Assembly (NCBI RefSeq): GCF_000214355.1 | Contig: NC_015577.1 | Span: forward strand, 3,463,389-3,527,388 | Length of the DNA: 64,000 nt | Source of the DNA: Leadbettera azotonutricia ZAS-9 | Lineage (GTDB): Bacteria; Spirochaetota; Spirochaetia; Treponematales; Breznakiellaceae | Reading direction: 5' to 3' | The notes under the pieces: generated by a model | The model's input: the letters and a program-made list of their open reading frames with translations, nothing else | What the model was told of the DNA's origin: nothing | The model's database searches: none | Shown: piece after piece, positions 1 to 9,470 of the stretch | Numbering within the stretch: the first letter of the stretch is position 1 | How the letters are laid out: each line of letters begins with the position of its first letter | Position numbers and translations under genes: made by a program

Positions 1-708
1 ATTGGTAGTAGAAGTAAGATTCCCGATATTGAAGAACATAAACCGCAGCACGCTCTCAAGCATGAGGGGATCGGCGACCTTTTTTCTGGCAATCACGTCT
101 TTATTGAGGATAGTATTATAAATACCCTCAAGATATTCATTGATCCTTTTGCGGTCTCCGTTTAATTCAAGGGCATAGGGAAAAGAACTCTCCGTAAGGT
201 AACGGTTATACAGCCGTGGCAGGGATTCGTTCCCGCCCGAAGCAGATACAAATTCCTTAAATGAAAGGGGCAGCATCTGTACCTCAATATACCTTCCCGA
301 AAGCAGGGTAGCGATTTCTCCCGAAAGCATATACGCGTTGGAACCGGTCAGGTAGAGATCGACATTTTTCTTTATATAAAGGCCGTCTGCCGCCTTCTGG
401 TACTCGGGAACGCTTTGAATCTCATCCAGAAACACATAATTCATCTTTCCGGGGATGAGCCGTTTTTTTATATGATTGTAGAGCTTCTTCCAGTCCCGCA
501 GTTCCTCAAAATCGGGGTTCTCAAAATTGATGGCGATAATCTGCCCTCGGGCCCCATGCCTGCGAAGATAATCCTGATACAGTTCAAAGAGCGTGGACTT
601 CCCGCAGCGCCGTATGCCGGTAACAATCTTAATCAGCCTCTTATCCCTGAAGCCTATAAGAACGTCCAGATACTCACGCCTTTGAATTAAAGGGACCTTG
701 TTTGCCAT
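1..708 (-). CDS. AAA-family ATPase (DUF4143 type), 3' part outside window
   Basis: The visible 236 residues are the N-terminal ATPase part of the family in which a P-loop domain is followed by a DUF4143 domain. Walker A is GIRRCGKST (residues 31-39) and the Walker B region is YVFLDEIQ (91-98). A conserved sensor-like stretch with LTGSNAYMLSG follows. The gene runs off the left edge, so the C-terminal DUF4143 part is not seen. The start is the ATG at 708, just downstream of a repeat-rich promoter region. Such genes are common, often horizontally moved, in spirochaetes; the physiological role is unknown. Two decayed relatives occur in this window, near 49.3 kb and 61.0 kb, so the family has spread and decayed locally. 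Confidence 0.85.
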   Translation of the reverse strand, partial: MANKVPLIQRREYLDVLIGFRDKRLIKIVTGIRRCGKSTLFELYQDYLRRHGARGQIIAINFENPDFEELRDWKKLYNHIKKRLIPGKMNYVFLDEIQSVPEYQKAADGLYIKKNVDLYLTGSNAYMLSGEIATLLSGRYIEVQMLPLSFKEFVSASGGNESLPRLYNRYLTESSFPYALELNGDRKRINEYLEGIYNTILNKDVIARKKVADPLMLESVLRFMFFNIGNLTSTTN

Positions 709-750
709 ATCTCTATCATAGCGGAGAAAAGACCTCCTGTCAACACTTTA

Positions 751-806
751 TGCATCCAACTGCACAAAACTGATAAAAATGACAAGTTTGTGCAGTCAGA
801 TGCACA
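751..806. promoter_or_regulatory. Operator-like repeats upstream of the AAA ATPase gene
   Basis: Two direct copies of TGCA-N6-TGCACAAA lie at 751-768 and 791-808. ACTGCACAAA (759-768) and TTTGTGCAGT (787-796) form a perfect 10-bp inverted repeat around an AT-rich centre. The placement, just upstream of the ATPase start at 708, suggests a repressor site or autoregulation. No matching regulator can be assigned from sequence alone. Confidence 0.45.
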
Positions 807-815
807 AACTTAAAT

Positions 816-1310
816 TCAGCTGAAATTCACCCTGTCCAAAAAACCGTCGATCACTTTGCCTGTTTGCTCAAGATACTCCGCCTCAAGTTCCGTGAACCTT
901 GCAAGACGGGGGCTGTCCAGATCCAGCACTCCAAAGATCTCCCCTCCTCTGAAAAGGGGAATCACCAGCTCCGAGGCAGAGGCCGAATCGCAGGCAATGT
1001 GGCCGGGGAACTTATGAACATCCTCCACGAGCACCGGCTTTTTGTCCATTACCGCCTTGCCACAGACCCCCTTACCCTCTGCTATGCGAGCGCAGGCGGG
1101 CAGTCCCTGGAAGGGGCCAAGAACCAGATCCTTTCCTTTGAGGAGATAGAAGCCCGACCAGTTGATGTCGTTCAGGTAAAACTTCAGCGCCGCCGACGCA
1201 TTGGCAAGGCCCGCGACAAGATCGGTCTCCCCTTCCAGTATTGCCCGGACAGACTCAACCATGAGGGCGAGGTTCGCTTCGGGGTTTGTTTCTTTTTTCG
1301 CTTCAAACAT
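816..1310 (-). CDS. msrC: Free methionine-(R)-sulfoxide reductase (GAF domain)
   Basis: A 164-residue single GAF-domain protein of the fRMsr (YebR/MsrC) family. These enzymes reduce free methionine-R-sulfoxide with a cysteine relay. Cys73, Cys83 and Cys107 fit the three family cysteines, and the NWSGFYLL and GPFQGLPAC stretches are typical. Family length is about 160-180, which supports the ATG at 1310 over an in-frame start 25 codons upstream. A TATACT hexamer ends 6 nt before this ATG and no ribosome-binding site is visible, so the mRNA may be leaderless. Cytoplasmic oxidative repair is the expected role. Confidence 0.85.
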   Translation of the reverse strand: MFEAKKETNPEANLALMVESVRAILEGETDLVAGLANASAALKFYLNDINWSGFYLLKGKDLVLGPFQGLPACARIAEGKGVCGKAVMDKKPVLVEDVHKFPGHIACDSASASELVIPLFRGGEIFGVLDLDSPRLARFTELEAEYLEQTGKVIDGFLDRVNFS

Positions 1311-1448
1311 AGGGGAAGTATACAGCAGGATTGCGCCGCTGGTTAAGGCAAAAGGGAAGATGCAGGGGATATTGATTATCCGCAAAATGCCTGTTGGAAA
1401 ATCCCTATAGGGCAGACAAATTGATTGCCTAGGTGCGTGAGCAGCAAT

Positions 1449-1733
1449 TCAGGTTACGATACTACCCAGCTTTTCCTCAGCCTCACGCAGCAGGGAACAG
1501 GCTTTTTTAATGATATCATCAGCTTGGCTTTTCCGGGGATTTTTTCCCGCCACAAGGTACTCGACAGTAACACCCAAAGCTTGAGCGATCTTGTAGGCAT
1601 CAACAGCAATGGGGATTATGCCCTTGTACATCCACCCGCGCATAGTGTTGTACGACAAACCGGAGGCTTTTGCGGCTTCTTTCTGAGTCATCCCGTTCTT
1701 TTCAATGAGCCGCTTTACGCGGCCCCAAAACAT
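1449..1733 (-). CDS. XRE-family helix-turn-helix regulator
   Basis: A small DNA-binding protein of about 94 residues. The HTH_3/XRE domain covers the N-terminal 60 or so residues (KEAAKASGLSYNTMRGW, then GVTVEYLVAGKNP), followed by a short helical tail. The ATG at 1733 gives the family-typical beginning FWGRVKRLIEKNG; a further upstream start adds only an unlikely extension. It lies head-to-head with a paralogous XRE gene on the plus strand, and the two starts are only about 17 bp apart. Target genes are unknown. Confidence 0.75.
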   Translation of the reverse strand: MFWGRVKRLIEKNGMTQKEAAKASGLSYNTMRGWMYKGIIPIAVDAYKIAQALGVTVEYLVAGKNPRKSQADDIIKKACSLLREAEEKLGSIVT

Positions 1734-1749
1734 TTCGGCAAACAATAGC

Positions 1750-2046
1750 ATGCTGGTTAAAGAAATGGCCGCCAGGTCGGGCTTAAGCAAGCGAACCATC
1801 GATAATTATTTGAGAGAAAACGGTTCTATCCCCAGCGCCGAAGCTGCGGTTAAAATTGCCAAAGTTCTGGGCGTAACCGTTGAATACCTGGTTACAGGCA
1901 GGGATCCCAAAACGGGCAAAAGCCGCCCTCCCCTTCCCCCTCATCTCCGCTCACTTATGGATACTGTAGAAAAGCTCTCCCCAAAGGGCCAGCGCCTTGC
2001 CGTCAAACTGGTAAGGGCTTTGAAGGATAAGGAAGAGGGGAAATAG
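1750..2046 (+). CDS. XRE-family regulator, probably N-terminally shortened
   Basis: This paralogue of the minus-strand neighbour shares KEMAARSGLSKRTIDNYL and GVTVEYLVTGRDP, then has a basic C-terminal tail (98 residues from ATG 1750). The frame is open back to an ATG at 1705, but those 15 codons are antisense to the neighbour's start and do not resemble XRE helix 1. No ribosome-binding site is visible at either ATG. The usual first helix (roughly FWxRVKxLI) is missing, so this looks like a copy truncated by an inversion or recombination at the shared head-to-head junction. Whether it still folds and binds DNA is open. Confidence 0.55.
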   Translation: MLVKEMAARSGLSKRTIDNYLRENGSIPSAEAAVKIAKVLGVTVEYLVTGRDPKTGKSRPPLPPHLRSLMDTVEKLSPKGQRLAVKLVRALKDKEEGK

Positions 2047-2106
2047 AAATAGCACGATCTGCATCAAAATAAGGGTAGATTATATCCTCATTCCCCCTTT
2101 TTCCGC

Positions 2107-2121
2107 TATACTTCCTTTATG
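2107..2121 (+). promoter_or_regulatory. -10 element abutting the polA start (leaderless candidate)
   Basis: TATACT at 2107-2112 is followed by 6 nt and then the polA ATG at 2119. There is no Shine-Dalgarno. The -35 region is poor. The same spacing recurs at six other genes in the window. Confidence 0.45.
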
Positions 2122-4977
2122 AGCCAAACCAAGCCCCCCCTTTACCTGATTGACGCCTACGGCCTTATATACCGTTCCTATTTTGCCTTTATGAGCAAGC
2201 CCTTGCGGAATCCTGCGGGGAAAAATGTGTCCGCCCTTTTCGGGTTCGCCAGGTCTGTGGCGATCCTTTTGAATGAGGGGGCGCCCTCCGAAAAGGGGCA
2301 GCTGCAGAAGCCCCTGCGGCTCGTTGCGGTTTTCGATTCCCTGACGCCCACGTTCCGCCACAAGATGTACAGCGAGTACAAGGCCACAAGGCAGAAGGCA
2401 CCGGAAGATTTGCACGAGCAGGTTCCCCTGGTGGAAGAGCTGCTCAAGGCCATGGGTGTTCCGGCCCTGGCCATGGACGGCTTCGAGGCTGATGACATCA
2501 TCGCCACCCTGGCGAAACAGTGCCAAAAAGAAGGGCGGGACTGTTACATCATTTCATCGGACAAGGATCTGCTCCAGCTTGTGGGCAAGGGAACCTGGGA
2601 ACTCAGGCCGGCCAAGATGTCGAATTCCGAGTCCGGGAATGCGGCGGGCCTTTCGGTGGAGCTTGTGGGAGCTGCCGAGGTTAAGGCTGAATGGGGTGTG
2701 AATCCCGATAAGGTGCTGGATCTCCTCTCCCTCACCGGGGATTCGTCGGACAATGTGCCGGGGGTCAAGGGTGTCGGCGAAGTTACTGCGGTTAAGCTCA
2801 TGAGCCGTTACGGTTCGCTGGATGAAATTTATAAAAATATCGCTGGCATCGAGGGCGCGGTGGGGAAGAAGCTCGCCGCAGGAAAGGAGAGCGCCTATTT
2901 TTCCAAGTCCCTCATCAAACTGGCTGAGGAAGTTCCCCTTGGCATTAAAAGCATTGATGAACTTTCCGTAGAAAACATTGACCGCACTGCGGGAGCCCAG
3001 GTGCTGCTCAGGGAAGGCATCCCGTCAGTCGCAAAGATGCTGGACAAGAAAGCCCAGGGAGCTGCGCCTCAGGCAGGAGGGGCGGCATCCGGGACAGAAC
3101 AGGCGCACACTGGCGCTGAAGCGGGCTTTTCTGCAAACGGCGGGGCTTATTCCCCCTGGGAACCGGCTGACGAGGCGCTTAAAGGCAAGGGTGTTTATAA
3201 AACCATTCTCGATCTTAAAGAGCTTGAAGCGCTTTTAGCCAAGGCCAGGAAGCAAGGGCTTCTGGCTTTGGATTTTGAGACCGATTCCCTTGACGCATGG
3301 AATGCCAAACCCATCGGCATTTCCCTTGCCATAAAACCAAAGGAAGGTTTCTATGTGCCTGTAGCCCCCCATGAAGGGACTGCGCCGTTCATTGAGCCCG
3401 AAAAAGTGAAGGCCCTCCTCATTCCAATTTTGATGGATGCGGAAATGACCATTGCTGCGCATAATGCGAAGTACGATTACAAGGTGAGCCGAGGCTGGGG
3501 CATTGAAAGGTGGAAGTGCAAAATTTGGGATACCATGGTGGCTGCCTGGATCATGGATCCTGAACGCAATAATTATTCCCTCGATTCTCTGGCAGGTTTT
3601 TTCTTTGGTGTTACCACTACTGCGTATAATGATATTGTCGCCAAGGGCAGTACCTTTGATACAGTAGCTCTGGACGTCGCCTGCGCTTATTCGGCTGAAG
3701 ACGCAGATCTCTGCATCAGGGTAATGCAGCATCTTGAACCCCGTCTAAAGAAAACCAATTCCATGGATCTTTTTGCAAAGCTCGAAATGCCCCTGCTCCC
3801 CATACTTGCCGAGATGGAAGGGATTGGCATCAAGATAGAACCAAAAGTGTTAAGGGATTACGGCAAGGAGCTTGGGGAAGAGCTGGAAAAAATCCAGGCC
3901 GAGACTTATAAAACCGTGGGCCATGAATTCAACATCTCATCGCCTAAACAGCTTCAGGTCGTCCTCTTTGAAGAACGCAAGCTCAAACCGGGGAAGAAAA
4001 CCAAGACAGGCTATTCTACCGATGTAGCGGTTCTTGAGGAACTTGCCCACGAGGACAAAGTGCCGGCCCTCATTCTGCGTCATCGTACTCTGTCAAAACT
4101 TAAATCAACCTATGTGGACGCTCTGGCGGATCTGGCTGACAGGGAGGGACGGCTCCACACCAACTTTGTGCAGACCGGCACTGCCACGGGGAGGCTTTCG
4201 AGCAGGGAACCGAATCTGCAGAATATCCCCATACGGGAAGAAGAAGGCCGGCGCATACGGGAAGCCTTTATCGCCAAGCCCGGCTGCGTGCTTGTTTCGG
4301 CAGACTATAGCCAGATAGAGCTTGTGGTGCTGGCCCATCTTTCGGGAGACAAGAACCTGCTTGAAGCTTTCACCGAAGGAAAGGATGTGCACGCCCGCAC
4401 AGCGGCCCTCATTTTCGGAGAAAAGGAAACGGATGTTACGCCCGACCAGAGGCGCATTGCCAAAACCATCAACTTCGGGGTCATGTACGGCATGAGCGCT
4501 TTCAGGCTTGCCAACGAATTGAGCATAAGCCGCACTGATGCTGCGAATTTTATCGAAGCCTACTTTAAGACTTACTCAGGGATACGCACTTTTATTGACG
4601 AACTCGTCAGAAAAACAGAAGAGACCGGCTACGCCTCTACCATTTTCGGGAGGAGGCGTACCATTGCTGCGATTAATTCGCGCAACAAAACCGAGAAGGC
4701 TGCTGCCGAGCGGGTGGCGGTGAATACCCCCATACAGGGTTCTGCTGCGGACATCGTAAAAACCGCCATGCTCAATCTGGACAAGGCCCTGACCAAGGCA
4801 AAAAGCCCGGCCCGGCTGCTCCTCCAGGTGCATGATGAACTCATACTGGAGTGCCCAAGGGACGCAGCAAAAGAAACCGCAGAATTGGTAAAGCGGGAAA
4901 TGGAAAACGCAGTAAAACTAACAATCCCCCTCAGGGTGAGCGTGGAAACAGGAAAGCATTGGGGGGATTTCCATTAG
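2119..4977 (+). CDS. polA: DNA polymerase I
   Basis: A full-length 952-residue Pol I, which fills gaps during replication and repair and removes RNA primers. Domain order is the 5'-3' flap exonuclease (about 1-290), a low-complexity Ala/Gly linker (about 310-350), the 3'-5' exonuclease (about 365-545) and the polymerase (about 560-952). Proofreading residues are present: D385 and E387 in DFETDS, AHNAKYD, and YSAEDAD. Polymerase motif A carries D729 (DYSQIEL), the O helix carries K782 and F786 (KTINFGVMYG), and motif C has D906 (QVHDE). It is monocistronic and ends 2 bp from the convergent malic enzyme gene. Confidence 0.97.
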   Translation: MSQTKPPLYLIDAYGLIYRSYFAFMSKPLRNPAGKNVSALFGFARSVAILLNEGAPSEKGQLQKPLRLVAVFDSLTPTFRHKMYSEYKATRQKAPEDLHEQVPLVEELLKAMGVPALAMDGFEADDIIATLAKQCQKEGRDCYIISSDKDLLQLVGKGTWELRPAKMSNSESGNAAGLSVELVGAAEVKAEWGVNPDKVLDLLSLTGDSSDNVPGVKGVGEVTAVKLMSRYGSLDEIYKNIAGIEGAVGKKLAAGKESAYFSKSLIKLAEEVPLGIKSIDELSVENIDRTAGAQVLLREGIPSVAKMLDKKAQGAAPQAGGAASGTEQAHTGAEAGFSANGGAYSPWEPADEALKGKGVYKTILDLKELEALLAKARKQGLLALDFETDSLDAWNAKPIGISLAIKPKEGFYVPVAPHEGTAPFIEPEKVKALLIPILMDAEMTIAAHNAKYDYKVSRGWGIERWKCKIWDTMVAAWIMDPERNNYSLDSLAGFFFGVTTTAYNDIVAKGSTFDTVALDVACAYSAEDADLCIRVMQHLEPRLKKTNSMDLFAKLEMPLLPILAEMEGIGIKIEPKVLRDYGKELGEELEKIQAETYKTVGHEFNISSPKQLQVVLFEERKLKPGKKTKTGYSTDVAVLEELAHEDKVPALILRHRTLSKLKSTYVDALADLADREGRLHTNFVQTGTATGRLSSREPNLQNIPIREEEGRRIREAFIAKPGCVLVSADYSQIELVVLAHLSGDKNLLEAFTEGKDVHARTAALIFGEKETDVTPDQRRIAKTINFGVMYGMSAFRLANELSISRTDAANFIEAYFKTYSGIRTFIDELVRKTEETGYASTIFGRRRTIAAINSRNKTEKAAAERVAVNTPIQGSAADIVKTAMLNLDKALTKAKSPARLLLQVHDELILECPRDAAKETAELVKREMENAVKLTIPLRVSVETGKHWGDFH

Positions 4978-4979
4978 TT

Positions 4980-6434
4980 TTACTTCCTCACTGCCGCAAT
5001 TGCCTGTTCCAAAGCTGCTTCAAGCATTTCCTGGGGAGGCTCTTTGATGTGCCCCAGTTTCATCAGATCGTTGGTAAGGGAACGGGCAGCCTCGATGTCG
5101 GCCCTGGCGCGTTTGTAGACTTCGTCCCAGCTTAATTCTACCCTGGCTACGCCCTCTTTGATCGCCTGCTGGGCCACATCAGCCGCTTCCACGGCGAAGA
5201 CATCGGTCTCTTCCATGGTCGCGACGATGTTGTCGGGGGTGATGCCCCGCTTCTCGGAAAAATCCGCGATTGAATGGGCGCAGCGTATGGCCATGCCGTC
5301 GGTTATCTTTCTGGCCCGCACCAAAAGCGCGCCCTTGAGTATGCCGGGGAAGCAGACGGAGTTGTTCACCTGATTGGGGAAGTCGCCGCGCCCTGTCGCA
5401 ACAATGAAGGCCCCTTCCTCTTTGGCGGCATAGGGCCAAATTTCGGGTACCGGGTTGGCGCAGCAGAACACTATGGCCTTGGGCGCCATGGAACGTATCC
5501 ACGCCCTCTTCACCGTGTCGGGGCCGGGAGTGGACAGGGCTATGAGAACATCGGCGCCTTTAATTGCCTCTTCCACAGAAGGAGAACGGCCGGGGTTTGT
5601 CTTTTCGCAAATTTCCCATTTGCGGTAATTGCGCTTGTCGCCCTTGATGTCTTCGCGGCCCAAATGGAGGCTGCCCTTGGAGTCGAAGACGGTCATTTTG
5701 GCAGGGTCCCCGCCATCGGCGAGGATGAGCCGCGCAATGGTGGTGTTGGAAGCCCCCGCGCCGAGGAGCACGATTTTGGCGTCCTTCAGCTTTTTGCCCG
5801 CAAGCTTCAGGGCATTGAGCAGGCCCGCCAGGGTGATGCAGGCGGTCCCCTGGGCGTCATCGTGCCATACCGGAATGTCGCAGGCCTCGCGGAGCTCGTC
5901 CAAGACCTTGAAGCAGTTAGGCTGGCTTATATCCTCAAGATTGACGGCACCGAAAGAGTGCTGGCACATCTTTACGAATTCGATGATTTTATTGGGATCG
6001 TTCTTGCCATCAGCGCCTTTGGAATCCACGCAGAGGGCCACGGCGTCCACGCCGCCAAGGTATTTCATGAGCATGGCCTTGCCTTCCATGACCCCGAGGC
6101 CGCCGGGGGGCGTGCAGTCGCCATCGCCGAGAACACGGGTGGAATCGGAAACAACAGCCACAAGGTTCCCCCGGTTGGAAAGGGCAAAGGACGCGTCCTT
6201 GTCTTCCCTGATGGTGGTGGATATCTTGGAAACCCCCGGGGTGTACCAGGCGTTGAACCAGTTGAAGCCGTAGACGCCGCTTTTGGGAACGGTCTGCATC
6301 TTGCCGCCGTAGAAGCGGTGGGCTTCGAGGGAAAGGTTTTTCAGGAACAGGGTTTTGGCCTGGGCCTTCTGATCTTCGGTAAAATCAGGCGGGAAAATGT
6401 CGTTGAGGTTTTTGAGTGACGGATCGATTTTCAT
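4980..6434 (-). CDS. Malic enzyme (malate to pyruvate, NAD(P)-dependent)
   Basis: A 484-residue bacterial malic enzyme that oxidatively decarboxylates malate to pyruvate and CO2. The N-terminal domain includes NRGNLVAVVSDSTRVLGDGD and the substrate region VWHDDAQGTACITLAGLLNA. The Rossmann part begins near residue 226 with VLLGAGASNTTIARLIL. It also has FCCANPVPEIWP and ATGRGDFPNQVNNSVCFPG, typical of the short prokaryotic class. Cofactor preference (NAD or NADP) cannot be read safely. AAAGGAG precedes the ATG, and a terminator hairpin for the upstream ychJ-thrC unit lies just ahead of that site. Confidence 0.93.
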   Translation of the reverse strand: MKIDPSLKNLNDIFPPDFTEDQKAQAKTLFLKNLSLEAHRFYGGKMQTVPKSGVYGFNWFNAWYTPGVSKISTTIREDKDASFALSNRGNLVAVVSDSTRVLGDGDCTPPGGLGVMEGKAMLMKYLGGVDAVALCVDSKGADGKNDPNKIIEFVKMCQHSFGAVNLEDISQPNCFKVLDELREACDIPVWHDDAQGTACITLAGLLNALKLAGKKLKDAKIVLLGAGASNTTIARLILADGGDPAKMTVFDSKGSLHLGREDIKGDKRNYRKWEICEKTNPGRSPSVEEAIKGADVLIALSTPGPDTVKRAWIRSMAPKAIVFCCANPVPEIWPYAAKEEGAFIVATGRGDFPNQVNNSVCFPGILKGALLVRARKITDGMAIRCAHSIADFSEKRGITPDNIVATMEETDVFAVEAADVAQQAIKEGVARVELSWDEVYKRARADIEAARSLTNDLMKLGHIKEPPQEMLEAALEQAIAAVRK

Positions 6435-6446
6435 TTGTACTCCTTT

Positions 6447-6466
6447 AAAAAAGCGGCTTTGCCGCT
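6447..6466 (-). terminator. Rho-independent terminator after the ychJ-like gene
   Basis: Read on the minus strand, AGCGGC-AAA-GCCGCT forms a compact hairpin followed by six T. It begins 4 bp after the YchJ-like stop codon and lies just upstream of the malic enzyme ribosome-binding site, so it separates the two transcription units. Confidence 0.75.
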
Positions 6467-6469
6467 ACG

Positions 6470-7002
<533 letters not shown>

Positions 7003-7006
<4 letters not shown>

Positions 7007-8328
7007 AATGTATTTCCTAATAGTAATTCTTTTAGCGCTTCAAATTCCGCAGTAATAGTGCGGGCCTCTGCCTTCCTGTCCATAGCCTTCTTAAGCGAAT
7101 CGGGCAGAGGGACAGGGCCGGTGAGGGTCTCCACGGTTTCCGCGAACTTGGCAGGATGGGCAGTTGAAAGAACAGCCAGGGGATTCTCCGATCCTTTACC
7201 CCAGGGGCCGCAGGGGAGGGCTCCTGAATCACGAAGCTTGTCCACCCCATGCCAGCCAACGGCAGTGTGAGGATCGAGGAAATAAGCGCAATCCCTGTAA
7301 ACAGCCCCAATGGTTTTGCGTGTATCCTCATCATCGGTGTAAACGCCAAGGATAAGCCGGCGCATTTCCTCCCAGGAAAAGTGCGCAGCCATGCGCTCAA
7401 AGTTGCTGGGTGCGCCCACGTCCATGGCGTTGGAAAGGGTGGCCTGTGATTTGCGGGCTTCGTATTTTCCGTTTTCGAGGAAGTCGGGAACTGTCTTGTT
7501 GATATTGGTGGCCGCAATAAATAAATTAATAGGAGCGCCCATTTTAAAGGCATAAAGGCCGGCAGTCAGATTGCCGAAATTTCCCGAAGGAACGCAAACG
7601 ATGAGGCCGGTTTTCTGTTTGCCCGAAGCCCTGCCTGCGCCCGCAGAATAATAGGCAGCCTGGGGAATGAGCCGGGATACATTGATGGAATTGGCCGACG
7701 AGAGAACCAAACGTTTTTTAAGAACCTCATCGCCAAAGGCCTGCTTTACAAGGCTCTGGCAATCGTCAAAACTGCCTTCCACCGCGATGGCGGATATATT
7801 GCCGCCAAGGCCCGCAATCTGGCGTTCCTGCAGGGGCGACACCCTGCCTTTGGGGTAAAGCACAGTAACGCTGATGCCTTCGACACCATAGAATCCATCG
7901 GCTACGGCCCCTCCCGTATCGCCCGAAGTAGCCACGAGAATTTTAAGCGGCTTCCCCTCGCCCCGGCGGAGGTACGAAAAAGACCGTGCCATAAAACGGG
8001 CGCCAAAATCCTTGAAAGCTGCGGTGGGGCCGTGGAAAAGTTCCAGCACAAATCTGTCGCCTACGCTCACTAAAGGCGCATCAAAGGGATAAGCCGAATG
8101 AACCATATCTTCCAGAACCGCATTGGGAATATCCGCCTCGACCCATGGCTTGATGGTTTCAAAGGCTATGTCGGCATAATCCATGGTTCCAAGGGAGGAT
8201 TTAACCGCCCCGGAATAGAGGGGGATAGTCTCGGGAACATAGAGGCCGCCATCGGGGGCAAGGCCGCCAAGGGCTGCATCTGCAAAACTCACAGCGGTAT
8301 TTTTATCGCGGGTACTATAGTAGTGCAT
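7003..8328 (-). CDS. thrC: Threonine synthase
   Basis: A 441-residue PLP enzyme that converts O-phosphohomoserine to threonine. The PLP-binding lysine is K106 in [23 protein letters not shown] and [11 protein letters not shown] are cofactor phosphate loops of the family. The ATG at 8328 is preferred over an in-frame TTG one codon earlier. A TAAAAT hexamer lies 9 nt upstream. The gene is coupled to the YchJ-like gene downstream by a 4-bp overlap. Confidence 0.95.
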
Positions 8329-8363
8329 CAATAGCTTATTTTACCCCAGGCCGCAAAAATTTT

Positions 8364-9461
8364 CTAGCGTTTCTTGCCGCGCCGCAAATCTTTCCTCTGT
8401 TTCCGCCGGTTGTTTCTGGGCTGCGCCTTATCGCCGGGAACATCCCGGGAAGGCCCGTTGGCTTTTGAATCAGAGTCAGGGTATATGCGCACTGCTGCAC
8501 GATCTGGGAGGCGGCTCGCGACAACAGCCCAGGCAACTCCAAGAAGTATCATCCCGACACTGAGGATTTGGCCGGTCGAAAAGCAGAGCAGCGGATGGCT
8601 CAGGGCCGCAGGGAGATCACTTGGCACAAATTGAATACGGTAGCCCAGATCCGCATCGGGTTCGCGGAAATACTCAATAAAAAAACGGAAAAGCCCATAA
8701 CCTGAGAGGTAGAGGGCTACGAGGAAACCTTTGAAAGGTTTGCGGTTCCTGAAAAACCAGATAATCGCCCAGAGCACGATGCCTTCAAAAAAAGCTTCGT
8801 AAAGCTGGGACGGATGACGGGGAAGATTGAGGGCGCCATTTGCGCCGGCTATTACCGCAAGGCCGAGCTGTTCAGCCCCTTCGCGTATGACATTGAAATA
8901 TTTATCCCTTGGAAGTATGGCCCCGCGATAAGGAAAGTTCGGGGTTGCAAATATCATGCCTAGAGGACTCGCGGTGATCCTGCCGTAAAGTTCACCATTA
9001 ATAAAATTCCCCAGTCTGCCGAAAGTATAGCCCAGGGGTATGGCGGCCGCAAACATGTCGCCCATCTCGCGGTAGTCGAATTTCTTTTTCCATGAATAAA
9101 CAACGATGGCAAAGGCGCCGCCAATTACGCCGCCATGGTAGCTCATGCCCTGGAAGCCCGTGAACTGCCCGTCCCTGAAAGGCCAAAACACAAGCCACGG
9201 CGCCTTGCTGTATACATCTCCCGGTTCGTACACAACAGTAGAAAAAATGCGGGCCCCCAAAACAAGGGCAAGTATGCCCCAGAAAAAAAGGCCCGAAAGA
9301 TCGTCCTCGGTCATGGGGAAATTCCGTTCTTTCACCTGCCTGCGGTACAGAAGGAATGCCACGCCGAAGGCCACGATATACATGAGGCCGTACCAGCGTA
9401 TAGGCAAGCCGGGGATTATCTCAGGGTTAAGCCATGCAGGGAATTGAATTGAAAGTAACAT
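8364..9461 (-). CDS. lgt: Phosphatidylglycerol-prolipoprotein diacylglyceryl transferase
   Basis: An integral membrane enzyme that attaches diacylglycerol to the lipobox cysteine of prolipoproteins, the first step in making the many lipoproteins of this window. The Lgt signature is present as GRLGNFINGELYGR. Several membrane helices are visible, as well as the N-terminal IPGLPIRWYGLMYI pattern. At 365 residues it is longer than the usual 260-300; the excess is a basic hydrophilic C-terminal tail (after about residue 325). GAGG precedes the ATG. It is the last gene of a minus-strand run that starts near 13987. Confidence 0.93.
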   Translation of the reverse strand: MLLSIQFPAWLNPEIIPGLPIRWYGLMYIVAFGVAFLLYRRQVKERNFPMTEDDLSGLFFWGILALVLGARIFSTVVYEPGDVYSKAPWLVFWPFRDGQFTGFQGMSYHGGVIGGAFAIVVYSWKKKFDYREMGDMFAAAIPLGYTFGRLGNFINGELYGRITASPLGMIFATPNFPYRGAILPRDKYFNVIREGAEQLGLAVIAGANGALNLPRHPSQLYEAFFEGIVLWAIIWFFRNRKPFKGFLVALYLSGYGLFRFFIEYFREPDADLGYRIQFVPSDLPAALSHPLLCFSTGQILSVGMILLGVAWAVVASRLPDRAAVRIYPDSDSKANGPSRDVPGDKAQPRNNRRKQRKDLRRGKKR

Positions 9462-9470
9462 GATACCTCG

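Noticed and set aside
5274-6419. 381-codon plus-strand open frame
   Set aside because: Antisense to the malic enzyme gene; no family resemblance, GC-driven shadow.
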